From: Agrococcus sediminis
Lineage (GTDB): Bacteria > Actinomycetota > Actinomycetes > Actinomycetales > Microbacteriaceae
Reading direction: 5' to 3'
Length of the DNA: 64,000 nucleotides
NCBI RefSeq assembly: GCF_007923295.1
Contig: NZ_VOIR01000014.1
Coordinates: forward strand, 39,825-103,824
A program made the translations under genes and the position numbers. Positions 7,886 to 15,525 of the stretch are shown in pieces (the first letter of the stretch is position 1; every line of letters begins with the position of its first letter). The notes beneath the pieces were generated by a model that was given only the letters and a program-made list of their open reading frames with translations, had not been told where the DNA came from and made no database searches.

Positions 7886-9283
7886 GTGTCTCACAGCACG
7901 ACGCATCCGCACACGTCGCCCAAGGAGCGCAACAAGGTCCTCGGCGCCGTCGTGGTCGGCACCACCATCGAGTGGTACGACTTCTTCATCTACGCCTTCA
8001 TGGCGAACCTCGTCTTCGCGCAGCTGTTCTTCCAGCCAGCCGGCGAGGGCATGATGCAGATCCTCTCGCTCATCACCATCGGCATCTCCTTCCTCTTCCG
8101 CCCGCTCGGCGCCTTCCTCGCCGGGCACTTCGGCGACAGGGTCGGCCGTCGCCCGATGCTCGTGCTGACGCTGCTGCTCATGGGCGTCGCGACCACCCTG
8201 GTCGGCGCGCTGCCCACCTTCGAGCAGGCCGGCTGGATCGCGCCGATCCTCCTCATCCTGCTCCGCATCCTGCAGGGCATCTCCGCCGGCGGCGAGTGGG
8301 GCGGCGCGGTGCTCATGGCCATCGAGCACGCGCCGCGCGGCCGCCGCGGCCTCTTCGGCTCCTTCGTGCAGGCGGGCGTGCCGCTCGGCATGCTGCTCGC
8401 GACGGGCGTGCTCGCCGCGATCCGCGCCATGTTCCCCGGCGACGCGTTCCTCGAGGTCGGCTGGCGCATCCCGTTCTTCATCTCGATCCTGCTGGTCGTC
8501 GTCGGCTACGTCGTGCGCCGCTCGGTCGACGAGTCGCCGGTGTTCCAGGAGATCAAGGAGACCGCGCAGCAGGAGTCGGCGCCGATCGTGCAGGTCTTCA
8601 AGAAGTACGGCCTCGTCGTGCTGCTGTGCGCGATGGTCTTCATGGCCAACAACGCCATCGGCTACATGACGACCGGTGGCTTCGTGCAGGGCCTCGCGTC
8701 GCGACCGGTCGACGGCACCCCGCCGGGCCTCGGCTTCGACCCGGTGGGCGTGCAGCTCGCGGCGTTCGCCGGCTCGCTCTCGTGGCTCGTGTTCACCTTC
8801 GTCGCCGGCTGGGCCTCCGACCGCATCGGCCGCAAGAAGCTCTACCTCATCGGCTGGACGGTGCTCGCGATCACGACGATCCCGCTCTTCATCCTCGTCG
8901 AGCAGGGCGTCTGGGGCGTCGCGATGGGCACGATCCTGCTCGGTGCGGGGCTCGGTCTCACCTACGGCGCGCAGGCGGCCTGGTACGCCGAGTCGTTCCC
9001 GGCCTCGGTGCGCTTCTCGGGCGTCTCGATCGCCTACGCGATCGGCGCGGTCATCGGCGGCGCCTTCGCGCCGACCATCGCACAGGCGCTGCTGCAGGCG
9101 ACCGGCACCACGTGGGCGATCGTCGGCTACCTGCTCGTGACGGTGGTCATCTCGGTCATCGGCACGGTGCTGCTGCGCGAGCGCAACGACATCCCGCTCT
9201 CGATCGACTTCGAGCACTCCGGCAAGTGGGAGTCGTGGCGCACGGGCGACCCCGAGACCGTGGAGGCGACCGCCGCGCGCTGA
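7886..9283 (+). CDS. MFS transporter, metabolite:H+ symporter type (probable aromatic acid uptake)
   Basis: The 465-residue protein has about 12 membrane segments and the MHS signatures GTTIEWYDFFIYA in the first helix and GDRVGRRPML between helices 2 and 3, with the GEWGGAVLMAIEH block typical of the KgtP/ShiA/ProP group. It should bring in an organic acid with protons. Divergent position opposite the hpa operon and a shared operator motif suggest 4-hydroxyphenylacetate or 3,4-dihydroxyphenylacetate as substrate (inference). The GTG start has an AAAGGAG site 5 bp upstream. A strong hairpin follows at 9301-9330. Confidence 0.85.
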   Translation: MSHSTTHPHTSPKERNKVLGAVVVGTTIEWYDFFIYAFMANLVFAQLFFQPAGEGMMQILSLITIGISFLFRPLGAFLAGHFGDRVGRRPMLVLTLLLMGVATTLVGALPTFEQAGWIAPILLILLRILQGISAGGEWGGAVLMAIEHAPRGRRGLFGSFVQAGVPLGMLLATGVLAAIRAMFPGDAFLEVGWRIPFFISILLVVVGYVVRRSVDESPVFQEIKETAQQESAPIVQVFKKYGLVVLLCAMVFMANNAIGYMTTGGFVQGLASRPVDGTPPGLGFDPVGVQLAAFAGSLSWLVFTFVAGWASDRIGRKKLYLIGWTVLAITTIPLFILVEQGVWGVAMGTILLGAGLGLTYGAQAAWYAESFPASVRFSGVSIAYAIGAVIGGAFAPTIAQALLQATGTTWAIVGYLLVTVVISVIGTVLLRERNDIPLSIDFEHSGKWESWRTGDPETVEATAAR

Positions 9284-9300
9284 TCCGCGCCGGCGCACGG

Positions 9301-9330
9301 GAGGGGGTCCGCCGCACGGCGGGCCCCTCT
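9301..9330 (+). terminator. Hairpin terminator after the MHS transporter
   Basis: GGGGTCCGCCG pairs with CGGCGGGCCCC (one G-T pair) around a very short loop, starting 18 bp after the stop codon. No U-tract follows, which is common in high-GC actinobacteria. It separates this gene from the convergent rimK-like gene. Confidence 0.7.
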
Positions 9331-9363
9331 CGTCTGCGCAGGCTCGGCGAGCGCCGACCCGGG

Positions 9364-10554
9364 TCAGGCCTCCTCGATCGCCCGCTTCGTCAGCTTCTTG
9401 ACGCGGGCGCGGCGCTTCGGCCGCGCGGGGATCATCGAGCGCATCTCCTCGAGCCGGCCGAAGCAGAGCAGCCGGTCCTCGGCCTCGAGCACCCGGCGTC
9501 CGGGCGGGTTGGGGATCACGTGCGTGCCGCGGTGGAGCGTGAGCACCGTGATGTCGCGCTCGCGCAGGCCCGACTCGCTGATGGTCTTGCCGATGAGGTC
9601 GGCGTCGCCGTGCACGACGAGCTCGGCCACGCCGTAGCCGGTCGAGATGCTCAGCCGCTCGCGCACGTCGATCTGCGGGAACGCCACCTGATCGGCGATG
9701 TGGTCGATGATCGCGCCGGCGACGTCGAGCCGCGTCGCGGTCTCGATGCCCTCGAGGCCGGGGGAGGAGTTGACCTCCATGACGAGCGGTCCGTCGTTGC
9801 CCTCGAGCATGTCGACGCCCGCGACCTTCAGCCCCATGATCTGCGCGGCCCGCACCGCGACGCGCTCGAACTCGGGGTCGAGGTCGACGGCCTCGACGCT
9901 GCCGCCGCGGTGCACGTTCGAGCGGAACTCGTCGCCCTGGGCGCTGCGCCGCATGGCCGCGACGACCCGGTCGCCGACGACGAGCGCGCGGATGTCGCGG
10001 CCCTTGCTCTCGGCCACGAAGTGCTGGATGAGCACCTGCTGCCGCGTCGACTGCAGCGTCTCGATGATCGCCTCCGCCACCTTGATGGTGGGCGCGAGGA
10101 TCACGCCGATGCCCTGCGTGCCCTCGAGCAGCTTGAGCACGACCGGCGCCCCGCCGACCCGCTCGATCGCCGGGATCACGTCGGCTCGATCGCGCACGAA
10201 CGTGGTGGCGGGCATGCCGATGTCGTGCCGCGCGAGGATCTGCGTCGCGCGCAGCTTGTCGCGCGCGTTGGCGATGCCGTTGGCGGTGTTCGGCGTGTAG
10301 ACGTCCATCTGCTCGAACTGCCGCACGACCGCGGTGCCGAAGTAGGTGATCGAGTTGCCGATGCGGGGCAGCACGGCGTCGTAGTCGCGCAGCTGGCGGC
10401 CCCGGAACTGCAGGTCGGGCCCGTCGCCCGAGAGGTCGATCGCGAAGCGCAGGGTGTTGAGCACCTTCACGTCGTGGCCGCGCTCGACGGCCGCGGCACG
10501 GAGCCGCCGGGTGCTGTACGAGCGCGGAGCGCGCGAGAGGATGGCGAGCCTCAT
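9364..10554 (-). CDS. rimK: RimK-like ATP-grasp ligase fused to a C-terminal RCK_C (TrkA-C) domain
   Basis: The 396-residue protein opens with a RimK preATP-grasp region (MRLAILSRAPRSYSTRRL; VLPRIGNSIT) and an ATP-grasp core with the glycine loop LLEGTQGIGVI near residue 150, the lysine/acid sites FVAESKGRDIRA and VNRSN-equivalent FRSNVHRGG, and metal ligands MEVNSSPGLEG. RimK itself is about 300 residues and adds glutamates to the C terminus of ribosomal protein S6. Here residues about 310-380 form an RCK_C domain (ELVVHGDADLIGKTISESGL...ITVLTLHRG...NPPGRRVLEAEDRLLCFG), a regulatory ligand-binding module known from K+ channels. It is divergent from the rimB-like gene with 23 bp between starts, so the two share a promoter region. 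Confidence 0.87.
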   Translation of the reverse strand: MRLAILSRAPRSYSTRRLRAAAVERGHDVKVLNTLRFAIDLSGDGPDLQFRGRQLRDYDAVLPRIGNSITYFGTAVVRQFEQMDVYTPNTANGIANARDKLRATQILARHDIGMPATTFVRDRADVIPAIERVGGAPVVLKLLEGTQGIGVILAPTIKVAEAIIETLQSTRQQVLIQHFVAESKGRDIRALVVGDRVVAAMRRSAQGDEFRSNVHRGGSVEAVDLDPEFERVAVRAAQIMGLKVAGVDMLEGNDGPLVMEVNSSPGLEGIETATRLDVAGAIIDHIADQVAFPQIDVRERLSISTGYGVAELVVHGDADLIGKTISESGLRERDITVLTLHRGTHVIPNPPGRRVLEAEDRLLCFGRLEEMRSMIPARPKRRARVKKLTKRAIEEA

Positions 10555-10577
10555 CAGGACGCACCTGCCTTTCCTGG

Positions 10578-11078
10578 TTGGATGGCCGCATGGGCGGAGA
10601 CCATCCTGGCAGGCCGGCGACGGCGGGCTGGCGCGAGTGGGTCGGGCTGCCCGAGCTCGGCATCGCGCACGTGAAGGCCAAGCTCGACACCGGTGCGCGC
10701 ACGAGCGCGCTGCACGCGTTCGAGATCGAGGAGCTCCGTCGCGACGGCGCCGACTGGGTGCGCTTCGAGGTGCACCCGTGGCAGCGGTCGAAGGCCGACG
10801 CCCGGGTGGTCGAGTGGCCCGTGCACGATCGCCGGCTCGTGCGCTCCTCCACCGGTCACGAGCAGGAGCGCATCGTCATCCGCACCGCCCTCGCGCTGCT
10901 CGGCACGCCGGTGACCACCGAGATCACGCTCGCGCGCCGCGACGAGATGGGGTTCCGGATGCTCGTGGGGCGCGAGGCGCTCCGCCAGGGCTTCGTGGTC
11001 GACGCCGCGCACTCGTATCTCGGCGGGCGCCCGGACCGCGCCGTGCGCCAGCGCAACCGGGGGCGCGCCGGTGCGTGA
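10578..11078 (+). CDS. rimB: RimB-like ATP-dependent zinc protease family protein (retropepsin fold)
   Basis: The 166-residue protein belongs to the family usually called ATP-dependent zinc protease (PF05618), whose fold is that of retropepsin-type aspartyl proteases. The active-site-like motif LDTGARTSALHA lies at residues 36-47 with Asp37. In Pseudomonas, RimB of this family acts with RimK in S6 modification, and the divergent rimK-like gene here makes the same role likely. The start could also be ATG 10590; neither has a clear ribosome-binding site. The stop overlaps the next gene by 8 bp. Confidence 0.83.
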   Translation: MDGRMGGDHPGRPATAGWREWVGLPELGIAHVKAKLDTGARTSALHAFEIEELRRDGADWVRFEVHPWQRSKADARVVEWPVHDRRLVRSSTGHEQERIVIRTALALLGTPVTTEITLARRDEMGFRMLVGREALRQGFVVDAAHSYLGGRPDRAVRQRNRGRAGA

Positions 11079-12015
11079 GTCGTTCGCGATCGGCGGCGTG
11101 CGGGTGCGCGCCGGCCAGTCGAAGAGCGTCGAGCTGCCGATCGCTCGGCTCGTGACCGGCGGCGACGTCTCGCTGCCCGTGCGCGTCGTGCACGGCCGCG
11201 AGCCCGGCCCCGTGGTGTGGCTCGACGCGGCGGTGCACGGCGACGAGGTCGTCGGCGTCGAGGTGATCCGCCAGGTGCTCGCCGCGGTGTCGCCGCGCAC
11301 CCTGCGCGGCACGCTGCTCGCGGTCCCCGTCGTCAACGTGCTCGGCTTCATGACGGGCGACCGCTACCTGCCCGACCGGCGCGACCTCAACCGCTCCTTC
11401 CCCGGCTCGGCGCGCGGCTCGCTCGCGAGCCGCATCGCGCACCTGCTCATGACCGAGGTGGTGGCGCGCTGCGACGTCGGCATTGACCTCCACACCGGCT
11501 CCGACCGGCGCGACAACCTGCCGCAGATCCGCGCCGACCTCGACGACCCCGAGACCCGGCGGCTCGCCGCCGCGTTCGGCGCCCCGGTCATGCTGCACGC
11601 GCGGCTGCGCGACGGCTCGCTGCGGCAGGCCGCGAGCGAGGCGGGCGCCATCGCGCTGCTGTACGAGGCCGGCGAGGCGCTGCGGCTCGAGCCCGAGCCG
11701 ATCGACGTCGGCGTCGCGGGCGTGCTGCGCGTGCTCGCCGCGCTCGACATGCTCGACGGGCAGCCGCACGACAGCCCGCCGCCGGTCGAGTGCCGCGCGA
11801 GCGGCTGGGTGCGCTCCCGGGGCTCGGGCATCCTGCACCTCGACGCGCAGCTCGGCGACGCGGTGTCCGCGGGCGCCCGGCTCGGCCGCGTCGCCGACGC
11901 GCTCGGCACCGGCGGCCGCATCGTGCGCGCCGACCGCGACGGGATCGTCATCGGCCTCACCCGTGCGCCGATCGTGCACGCGGGCGACGCGGTCGCGCAC
12001 ATCGCCGCGCCCTGA
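11071..12015 (+). CDS. M14-type succinylglutamate desuccinylase/aspartoacylase family protein
   Basis: The 314-residue zinc amidohydrolase has the ligands His56 and Glu59 (AAVHGDEVVG) and His141 (DLHTGSDRR), the substrate-binding N107-R108 (DLNRSFPG) and the catalytic Glu199 (YEAGEALR). A C-terminal beta-rich lipoyl-like module follows from about residue 230. The family removes acyl or aminoacyl groups from small amines. Its 8-bp overlap with the RimB-like gene and the RimK-like ligase next door match the ATP-grasp/retropepsin/M14 combination described for peptide-tagging systems, so it may trim or recycle the added residues. The real substrate is unknown. Confidence 0.82.
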   Translation: MRESFAIGGVRVRAGQSKSVELPIARLVTGGDVSLPVRVVHGREPGPVVWLDAAVHGDEVVGVEVIRQVLAAVSPRTLRGTLLAVPVVNVLGFMTGDRYLPDRRDLNRSFPGSARGSLASRIAHLLMTEVVARCDVGIDLHTGSDRRDNLPQIRADLDDPETRRLAAAFGAPVMLHARLRDGSLRQAASEAGAIALLYEAGEALRLEPEPIDVGVAGVLRVLAALDMLDGQPHDSPPPVECRASGWVRSRGSGILHLDAQLGDAVSAGARLGRVADALGTGGRIVRADRDGIVIGLTRAPIVHAGDAVAHIAAP

Positions 12016-12022
12016 CGGCGCC

Positions 12023-12775
12023 TCAGCCCAGCAGCCCCAGCGTGCCGGTCACGATGAGCGCGCCGCCGCCGAGCACCGACAGCGCGATGATCGTCCACCG
12101 CACGACGGTCGGGTTCACCAGGTGCGCGAGGCGATCGCCGAGCAGCACGCCCGCGACGACCGGCAGCGCGAGCGCGAACCACGCCCACAGCGGCCACTCG
12201 GGCGATCCCTCGGGGGCGACCAGCGGCCGCACCGCGACGACCGCGCCGCTGATGAGCACCCAGAAGGGCTGCATCGTCGCGACGAAGGTGCGGTCCTGCC
12301 AGCCGGACAGCAGCGAGTAGGCGCCGACCGCCGGAGCCCCCATGCCGACGCTCGCGTTCAGCAGGCCGATCGCGGTGCCCGAGGCCACCCGCAGCGCCGG
12401 GCCGTCGTGCGTGCGCGTCGCGCTGGTGAACGCCACCGCCACGAGCACGCCGAGCACCGCGATGGCACCGACGGCCACGCGCAGCAGGTCGGTGTCGAGG
12501 CCCTTCGCCAGCAGCATGCCGGGCACCATCACGGCGAGCGCGGGGATCGCGATCCAGAGCAGCCGCCGCCAGTCGATGTCGCGCCAGACCCGCGGCAGGA
12601 TGATGAGGCAGGCGATGGCGCCGTAGAGGTTCACGACGAGCACGGCGGCGAGCGGGCCTGCCACGAGCGCGACGGCCGGCGTGACGACGAGGCCCCAGCC
12701 CATGCCGATCATGCGCTGCCCGACGGCGCCGATGAGCACGGCCGCGAGCGCGACGACGAACGAGAGCAGGTCCAC
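12023..12775 (-). CDS. TSUP family (TauE/SafE) membrane transporter
   Basis: The 250-residue protein has about eight hydrophobic segments and the repeated TSUP halves (around GQRMIGMGWGLVVTPA and GLLNASVGMGAPAVGAYSLL, each a glycine-rich helix pair). TSUP proteins export sulfite or organosulfur anions, but substrates are rarely known from sequence. It begins with GTG, 6 bp after the IclR stop, so it is in the same operon and probably under IclR control. Confidence 0.8.
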   Translation of the reverse strand: MDLLSFVVALAAVLIGAVGQRMIGMGWGLVVTPAVALVAGPLAAVLVVNLYGAIACLIILPRVWRDIDWRRLLWIAIPALAVMVPGMLLAKGLDTDLLRVAVGAIAVLGVLVAVAFTSATRTHDGPALRVASGTAIGLLNASVGMGAPAVGAYSLLSGWQDRTFVATMQPFWVLISGAVVAVRPLVAPEGSPEWPLWAWFALALPVVAGVLLGDRLAHLVNPTVVRWTIIALSVLGGGALIVTGTLGLLG

Positions 12776-12781
12776 GGGGCG

Positions 12782-13504
12782 CTAGCGGAGGTCGGCCTCG
12801 ATGGCGCGGGCGATCCGCTGCACGGCGGCGCCGAGCGCCTCCGTGTCGGGCTGGCCGACCGTGACCACCGCCACCGACGCATCCGTCGTGCCGCGGCTGC
12901 GGATGGGTGCGCCGACCGACGTGATGCCCTCGATCACCTCGTTGGCGCTCACCGCGAAGCCGCGCGAGCGCACCCGCTCGACCTCGGGGTGCATCGGCCC
13001 GTCGTGGCCGAGCGCGCGCCACGTGGGGTCGTCGAGCATCGCCTGCAGCGCGATGCCGGGCGCGCCGAGCGCGATCGGGTGCCGGTGCCCCGGGTGCTGG
13101 GCGACGGATGCGTTGACGCCCCGGGGCACGGCCGTCACGAGGGTGACGGCGTCGTCCCCGTCGCGGACGGCGAGGAACGCCGTCATGCCGAGCTCGTCGG
13201 CGAGGTGCTGGAGGTGGGGGAGCGAGGCCGACTGCAGGTCGTGCTCGACGTCGCGGGCGAGCACCACGAGCTGCGGGCCGAGCGAGAGCATGCCGCCCGC
13301 GTCGCGCACGACCAGGCGGTGCTCCTCGAGGGTGCGCACGAGCCGGTAGGCGACGGAGCGGTGCACGCCGAGGCGGTCGGCGAGCGACTGGATCGACTGG
13401 CTGCCGTGGTCGGCGAGCAGCGAGAGCGCGGTCAGGCCCCGCGAGAGGGTCTGCGAGCCGCTCGTCTCGCTGCGCGGGGTCGTGGTCGCGGCATCCGTCG
13501 GCAT
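12782..13504 (-). CDS. IclR-family transcriptional regulator
   Basis: The 240-residue protein has an N-terminal winged helix (TLSRGLTALSLLADHGSQSIQSLADRLGVHRSVAYRLVRTLEEHRLV, about residues 18-65) and a C-terminal effector domain. The usual IclR ends such as RSRGFAVSANEVIEGITSVGAPI are present. It sits upstream of the TSUP gene in one transcript. An inverted repeat GCTGTT-N10-AACAGC lies 37-58 bp upstream of the start and may be its operator. The effector cannot be read from the sequence. Confidence 0.88.
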   Translation of the reverse strand: MPTDAATTTPRSETSGSQTLSRGLTALSLLADHGSQSIQSLADRLGVHRSVAYRLVRTLEEHRLVVRDAGGMLSLGPQLVVLARDVEHDLQSASLPHLQHLADELGMTAFLAVRDGDDAVTLVTAVPRGVNASVAQHPGHRHPIALGAPGIALQAMLDDPTWRALGHDGPMHPEVERVRSRGFAVSANEVIEGITSVGAPIRSRGTTDASVAVVTVGQPDTEALGAAVQRIARAIEADLR

Positions 13505-13540
13505 CGTCGCCCGCTCCCATCACCGCATCCGCTCGGACGC

Positions 13541-13562
13541 GCTGTTGCAAGCATAGAACAGC
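13541..13562. promoter_or_regulatory. Inverted repeat upstream of the IclR gene
   Basis: GCTGTT and AACAGC are exact inverted arms with a 10-bp spacer, inside the short AT-richer gap before the iclR-like gene. Position suggests an autoregulatory operator. Confidence 0.4.
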
Positions 13563-13594
13563 GCGTTCAGATAGCGGGCGGCGCCCGTCGGGCG

Positions 13595-14227
13595 TCAGAC
13601 CTCGACGGAGTCGCCGACGCCCAGGCGGTGGTGCTCGCCGCCGCCGTGGCTGACGGCGCCCTCGATGCGCGCGTGCGCCATGCCGAGCCCCATCTCCGAC
13701 AGCGGCGCGTCGTGCACGGCGAAGGTCGCGCGCGGCGCCACCTCGACGACGAAGTCCATCACGTCGCCGATCTTCAGCCACGGCGCGCCGGCGGGCGCGG
13801 CGAGCAGCGCGACGGGCACGTCGGGCACGGCGTAGGAGTCGCCCGGGTAGTAGAAGCGCTCGTTGACGAGCACGCCCAGGTTGTCGACCACCGGGATCGA
13901 GCGGTGGATGATGGCGTGCTCGCCGCCGAAGAAGCGCAGCCGGAACGGACCGGCCGTCACGCGCTCGCCGGCGTGGACGACCGACACGTCGAAGCCCTCC
14001 GCCGCCTGCGCGACGCCCTCGGGGCCGTAGATCGGCACGCCCGGGTGGGCGGCGCGGAGCGCCTCGAGGTGCTCGGCATCCCAGTGGTCGGCGTGCTCGT
14101 GGGTGATCACGATCGCCACGAGCCCCGGCGCCGTGACGGCGCCGCTCTGGTTGCCCGGGTCGATGACGAGCTGCTGCCCCTCGTCGTCGAGGATCATGCA
14201 GGCGTGCTCTCGCTTGGTCACTCGCAT
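13595..14227 (-). CDS. Metallo-beta-lactamase-fold metal-dependent hydrolase
   Basis: The 210-residue protein carries the dinuclear metal motif ITHEHADHWD (His43, His45, Asp47, His48) and the later ligands in GGEHAIIH, YPGDSYAVP and AVHDAPLSEMG. It resembles UlaG-like/L-ascorbate-6-phosphate-lactonase relatives called MBL-fold metal-dependent hydrolases. ATG 14227 starts close to the beta-lactamase fold, as in relatives. No functional partner is adjacent, so the substrate is unknown. Confidence 0.82.
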   Translation of the reverse strand: MRVTKREHACMILDDEGQQLVIDPGNQSGAVTAPGLVAIVITHEHADHWDAEHLEALRAAHPGVPIYGPEGVAQAAEGFDVSVVHAGERVTAGPFRLRFFGGEHAIIHRSIPVVDNLGVLVNERFYYPGDSYAVPDVPVALLAAPAGAPWLKIGDVMDFVVEVAPRATFAVHDAPLSEMGLGMAHARIEGAVSHGGGEHHRLGVGDSVEV

Positions 14228-14258
14228 GCCGACCACCCTAGGCGCGGCGCCCTCCGCT

Positions 14259-14317
14259 GGTCGAGCCGCGCCCCAGTCCGCCGGTCGAGCCGCGGCCGCA
14301 GGCCGTGAGTCGAGACC
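14259..14317. repeat. Intergenic GC-rich repeat (GGTCGAGCCGCG x2 plus GTCGAGACC)
   Basis: GGTCGAGCCGCG occurs at 14259-14270 and again at 14283-14294, followed by GTCGAGACC at 14309-14317. Similar GTCGAG-rich intergenic repeats are common in Microbacteriaceae genomes (from memory). It fills the gap between the divergent hydrolase and kinase genes. Confidence 0.5.
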
Positions 14318-14359
14318 ACACCGCGAGCCGCCCACCCCGCCCGCCCCTAGGCTCACCCT

Positions 14360-15250
14360 GTGCGCATCGTGGTCGCCTCCAACCCCGCCGCCCGGTTCGG
14401 CCGCAGCGGCGCCGTCGGCGCGCTCGTCGCCGCCCGCATCGCTGACCTCGGCCACGAGGTGACGCACATCGCCGCGGCCGACTACGCCGGCCAGCTCGAG
14501 CAGTCGCGCTTCGCGATGATCACGGCGGATGCGCTGGTCGTCGTGGGCGGCGACGGCATGGTGCACCTCGGGGTCAACATCGTCGGCGGCACGTCGAAGC
14601 CCCTGCTGGTCGTGCCCGCGGGCAGCGGCAACGACTTCGCGTCGGCGATGGGCGTCGCGTCGGCGCAAGCGGCGATCGACGGCCTCGAGGCTGCGCTCGC
14701 GGCCGAGCCCGATCGCGTCGACCTCATCCGCATCGAGCACCCCGACGGGGTCGCGCTCGCCGCCGGCGTCGTCTCGGTCGGGTTCGACGCCGACGTCAAC
14801 GTGCGCTCGTTCCGGCTGACGGGCGTGCCGAGCCGCATCCGCTACCAGGCGGCGATCCTCGCGACGGTGCTGCGGCCGCGGCACCGCACGTTCCGCGTGC
14901 GCCTCGACGGCGGCCCCGAGCGCACCTGGCGCACGCTGGTCGCGGCGATCGCCAACAACCGCACCTTCGGCGGCGGCATCCCGATCGCGCCAGACTCGTC
15001 GATGCGCGACGGCCGCCTCACGGCGGTCTTCGCCGACGAGCTCTCGTACCCGTCGTTCCTGCGCCTGCTCGCGCGCGTGCTGCGCGGCACGCACACGAGC
15101 GACCGTCGCGTGACGGTCGTCGACTGCGAGACTGCCGAGCTCGCGAGCGACGAGACGGTGATCGTGTGCGCCGACGGGGAGATCGTGGGCCGGCTGCCGG
15201 TGCGCTGCAGCATCATGCCGGGCGCCCTGCGGGTGCTCCGGCCGCGCTGA
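14360..15250 (+). CDS. Diacylglycerol kinase-family lipid kinase
   Basis: The 296-residue protein has the DAGK catalytic-domain motifs: N-terminal VVASNPAAR, the nucleotide-binding VVVGGDGMVHLGVN in the GGDG pattern, and PAGSGNDFA. The C-terminal beta-sandwich ends with ADGE, typical of DgkB/YegS-type soluble lipid kinases. It should phosphorylate diacylglycerol or a related lipid at the membrane. The GTG start has no strong ribosome-binding site. It is monocistronic, followed by the tRNA-Glu gene. Confidence 0.85.
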   Translation: MRIVVASNPAARFGRSGAVGALVAARIADLGHEVTHIAAADYAGQLEQSRFAMITADALVVVGGDGMVHLGVNIVGGTSKPLLVVPAGSGNDFASAMGVASAQAAIDGLEAALAAEPDRVDLIRIEHPDGVALAAGVVSVGFDADVNVRSFRLTGVPSRIRYQAAILATVLRPRHRTFRVRLDGGPERTWRTLVAAIANNRTFGGGIPIAPDSSMRDGRLTAVFADELSYPSFLRLLARVLRGTHTSDRRVTVVDCETAELASDETVIVCADGEIVGRLPVRCSIMPGALRVLRPR

Positions 15251-15345
15251 TCGGGCGCGCTCGACGCCCCGGCGGCGGCGGATTTTGCGCGGCGCCGGAT
15301 CGTGTGGCACACTATCCAGGTTGCAATCGCAAGACCAGCAGCGCC

Positions 15346-15418
15346 GGCCCCATCGTATAGCGGCCTAGTACGCCGCCCTCTCACGGCGGTAACGCGGGTT
15401 CGAATCCCGCTGGGGTCA
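15346..15418 (+). tRNA. tRNA-Glu (anticodon CUC)
   Basis: A 73-nt cloverleaf folds: acceptor GGCCCCA with TGGGGTC (one G-T pair), anticodon stem CCGCC/GGCGG around loop CTCTCAC with anticodon CTC, and T arm GCGGG-TTCGAAT-CCCGC. The discriminator is A and CCA is not encoded. CUC reads GAG, a heavily used glutamate codon here. Confidence 0.95.
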
Positions 15419-15424
15419 CAGTGA

Positions 15425-15456
15425 GAAGCGCCCCGGTCCACGGACCGGGGCGCTTC
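15425..15456 (+). terminator. Rho-independent-type hairpin after tRNA-Glu
   Basis: GAAGCGCCCCGGTC pairs perfectly with GACCGGGGCGCTTC around the loop CACG... (loop of four bases), 6 bp after the tRNA end. TCGTCGTT follows. It ends the tRNA transcript. Confidence 0.88.
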
Positions 15457-15525
15457 GTCGTTCCCGGCCGCGGATGCGCAGCGCCCCTCGACCCGAGGGC
15501 CGAGGGACGCTGGAGCCGCCGCCGC

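Noticed and set aside
15346-15418. tRNA-Glu as island attachment site
   Set aside because: The island core matches ychF, not the tRNA; there is no duplicate of the tRNA 3' end in the window.
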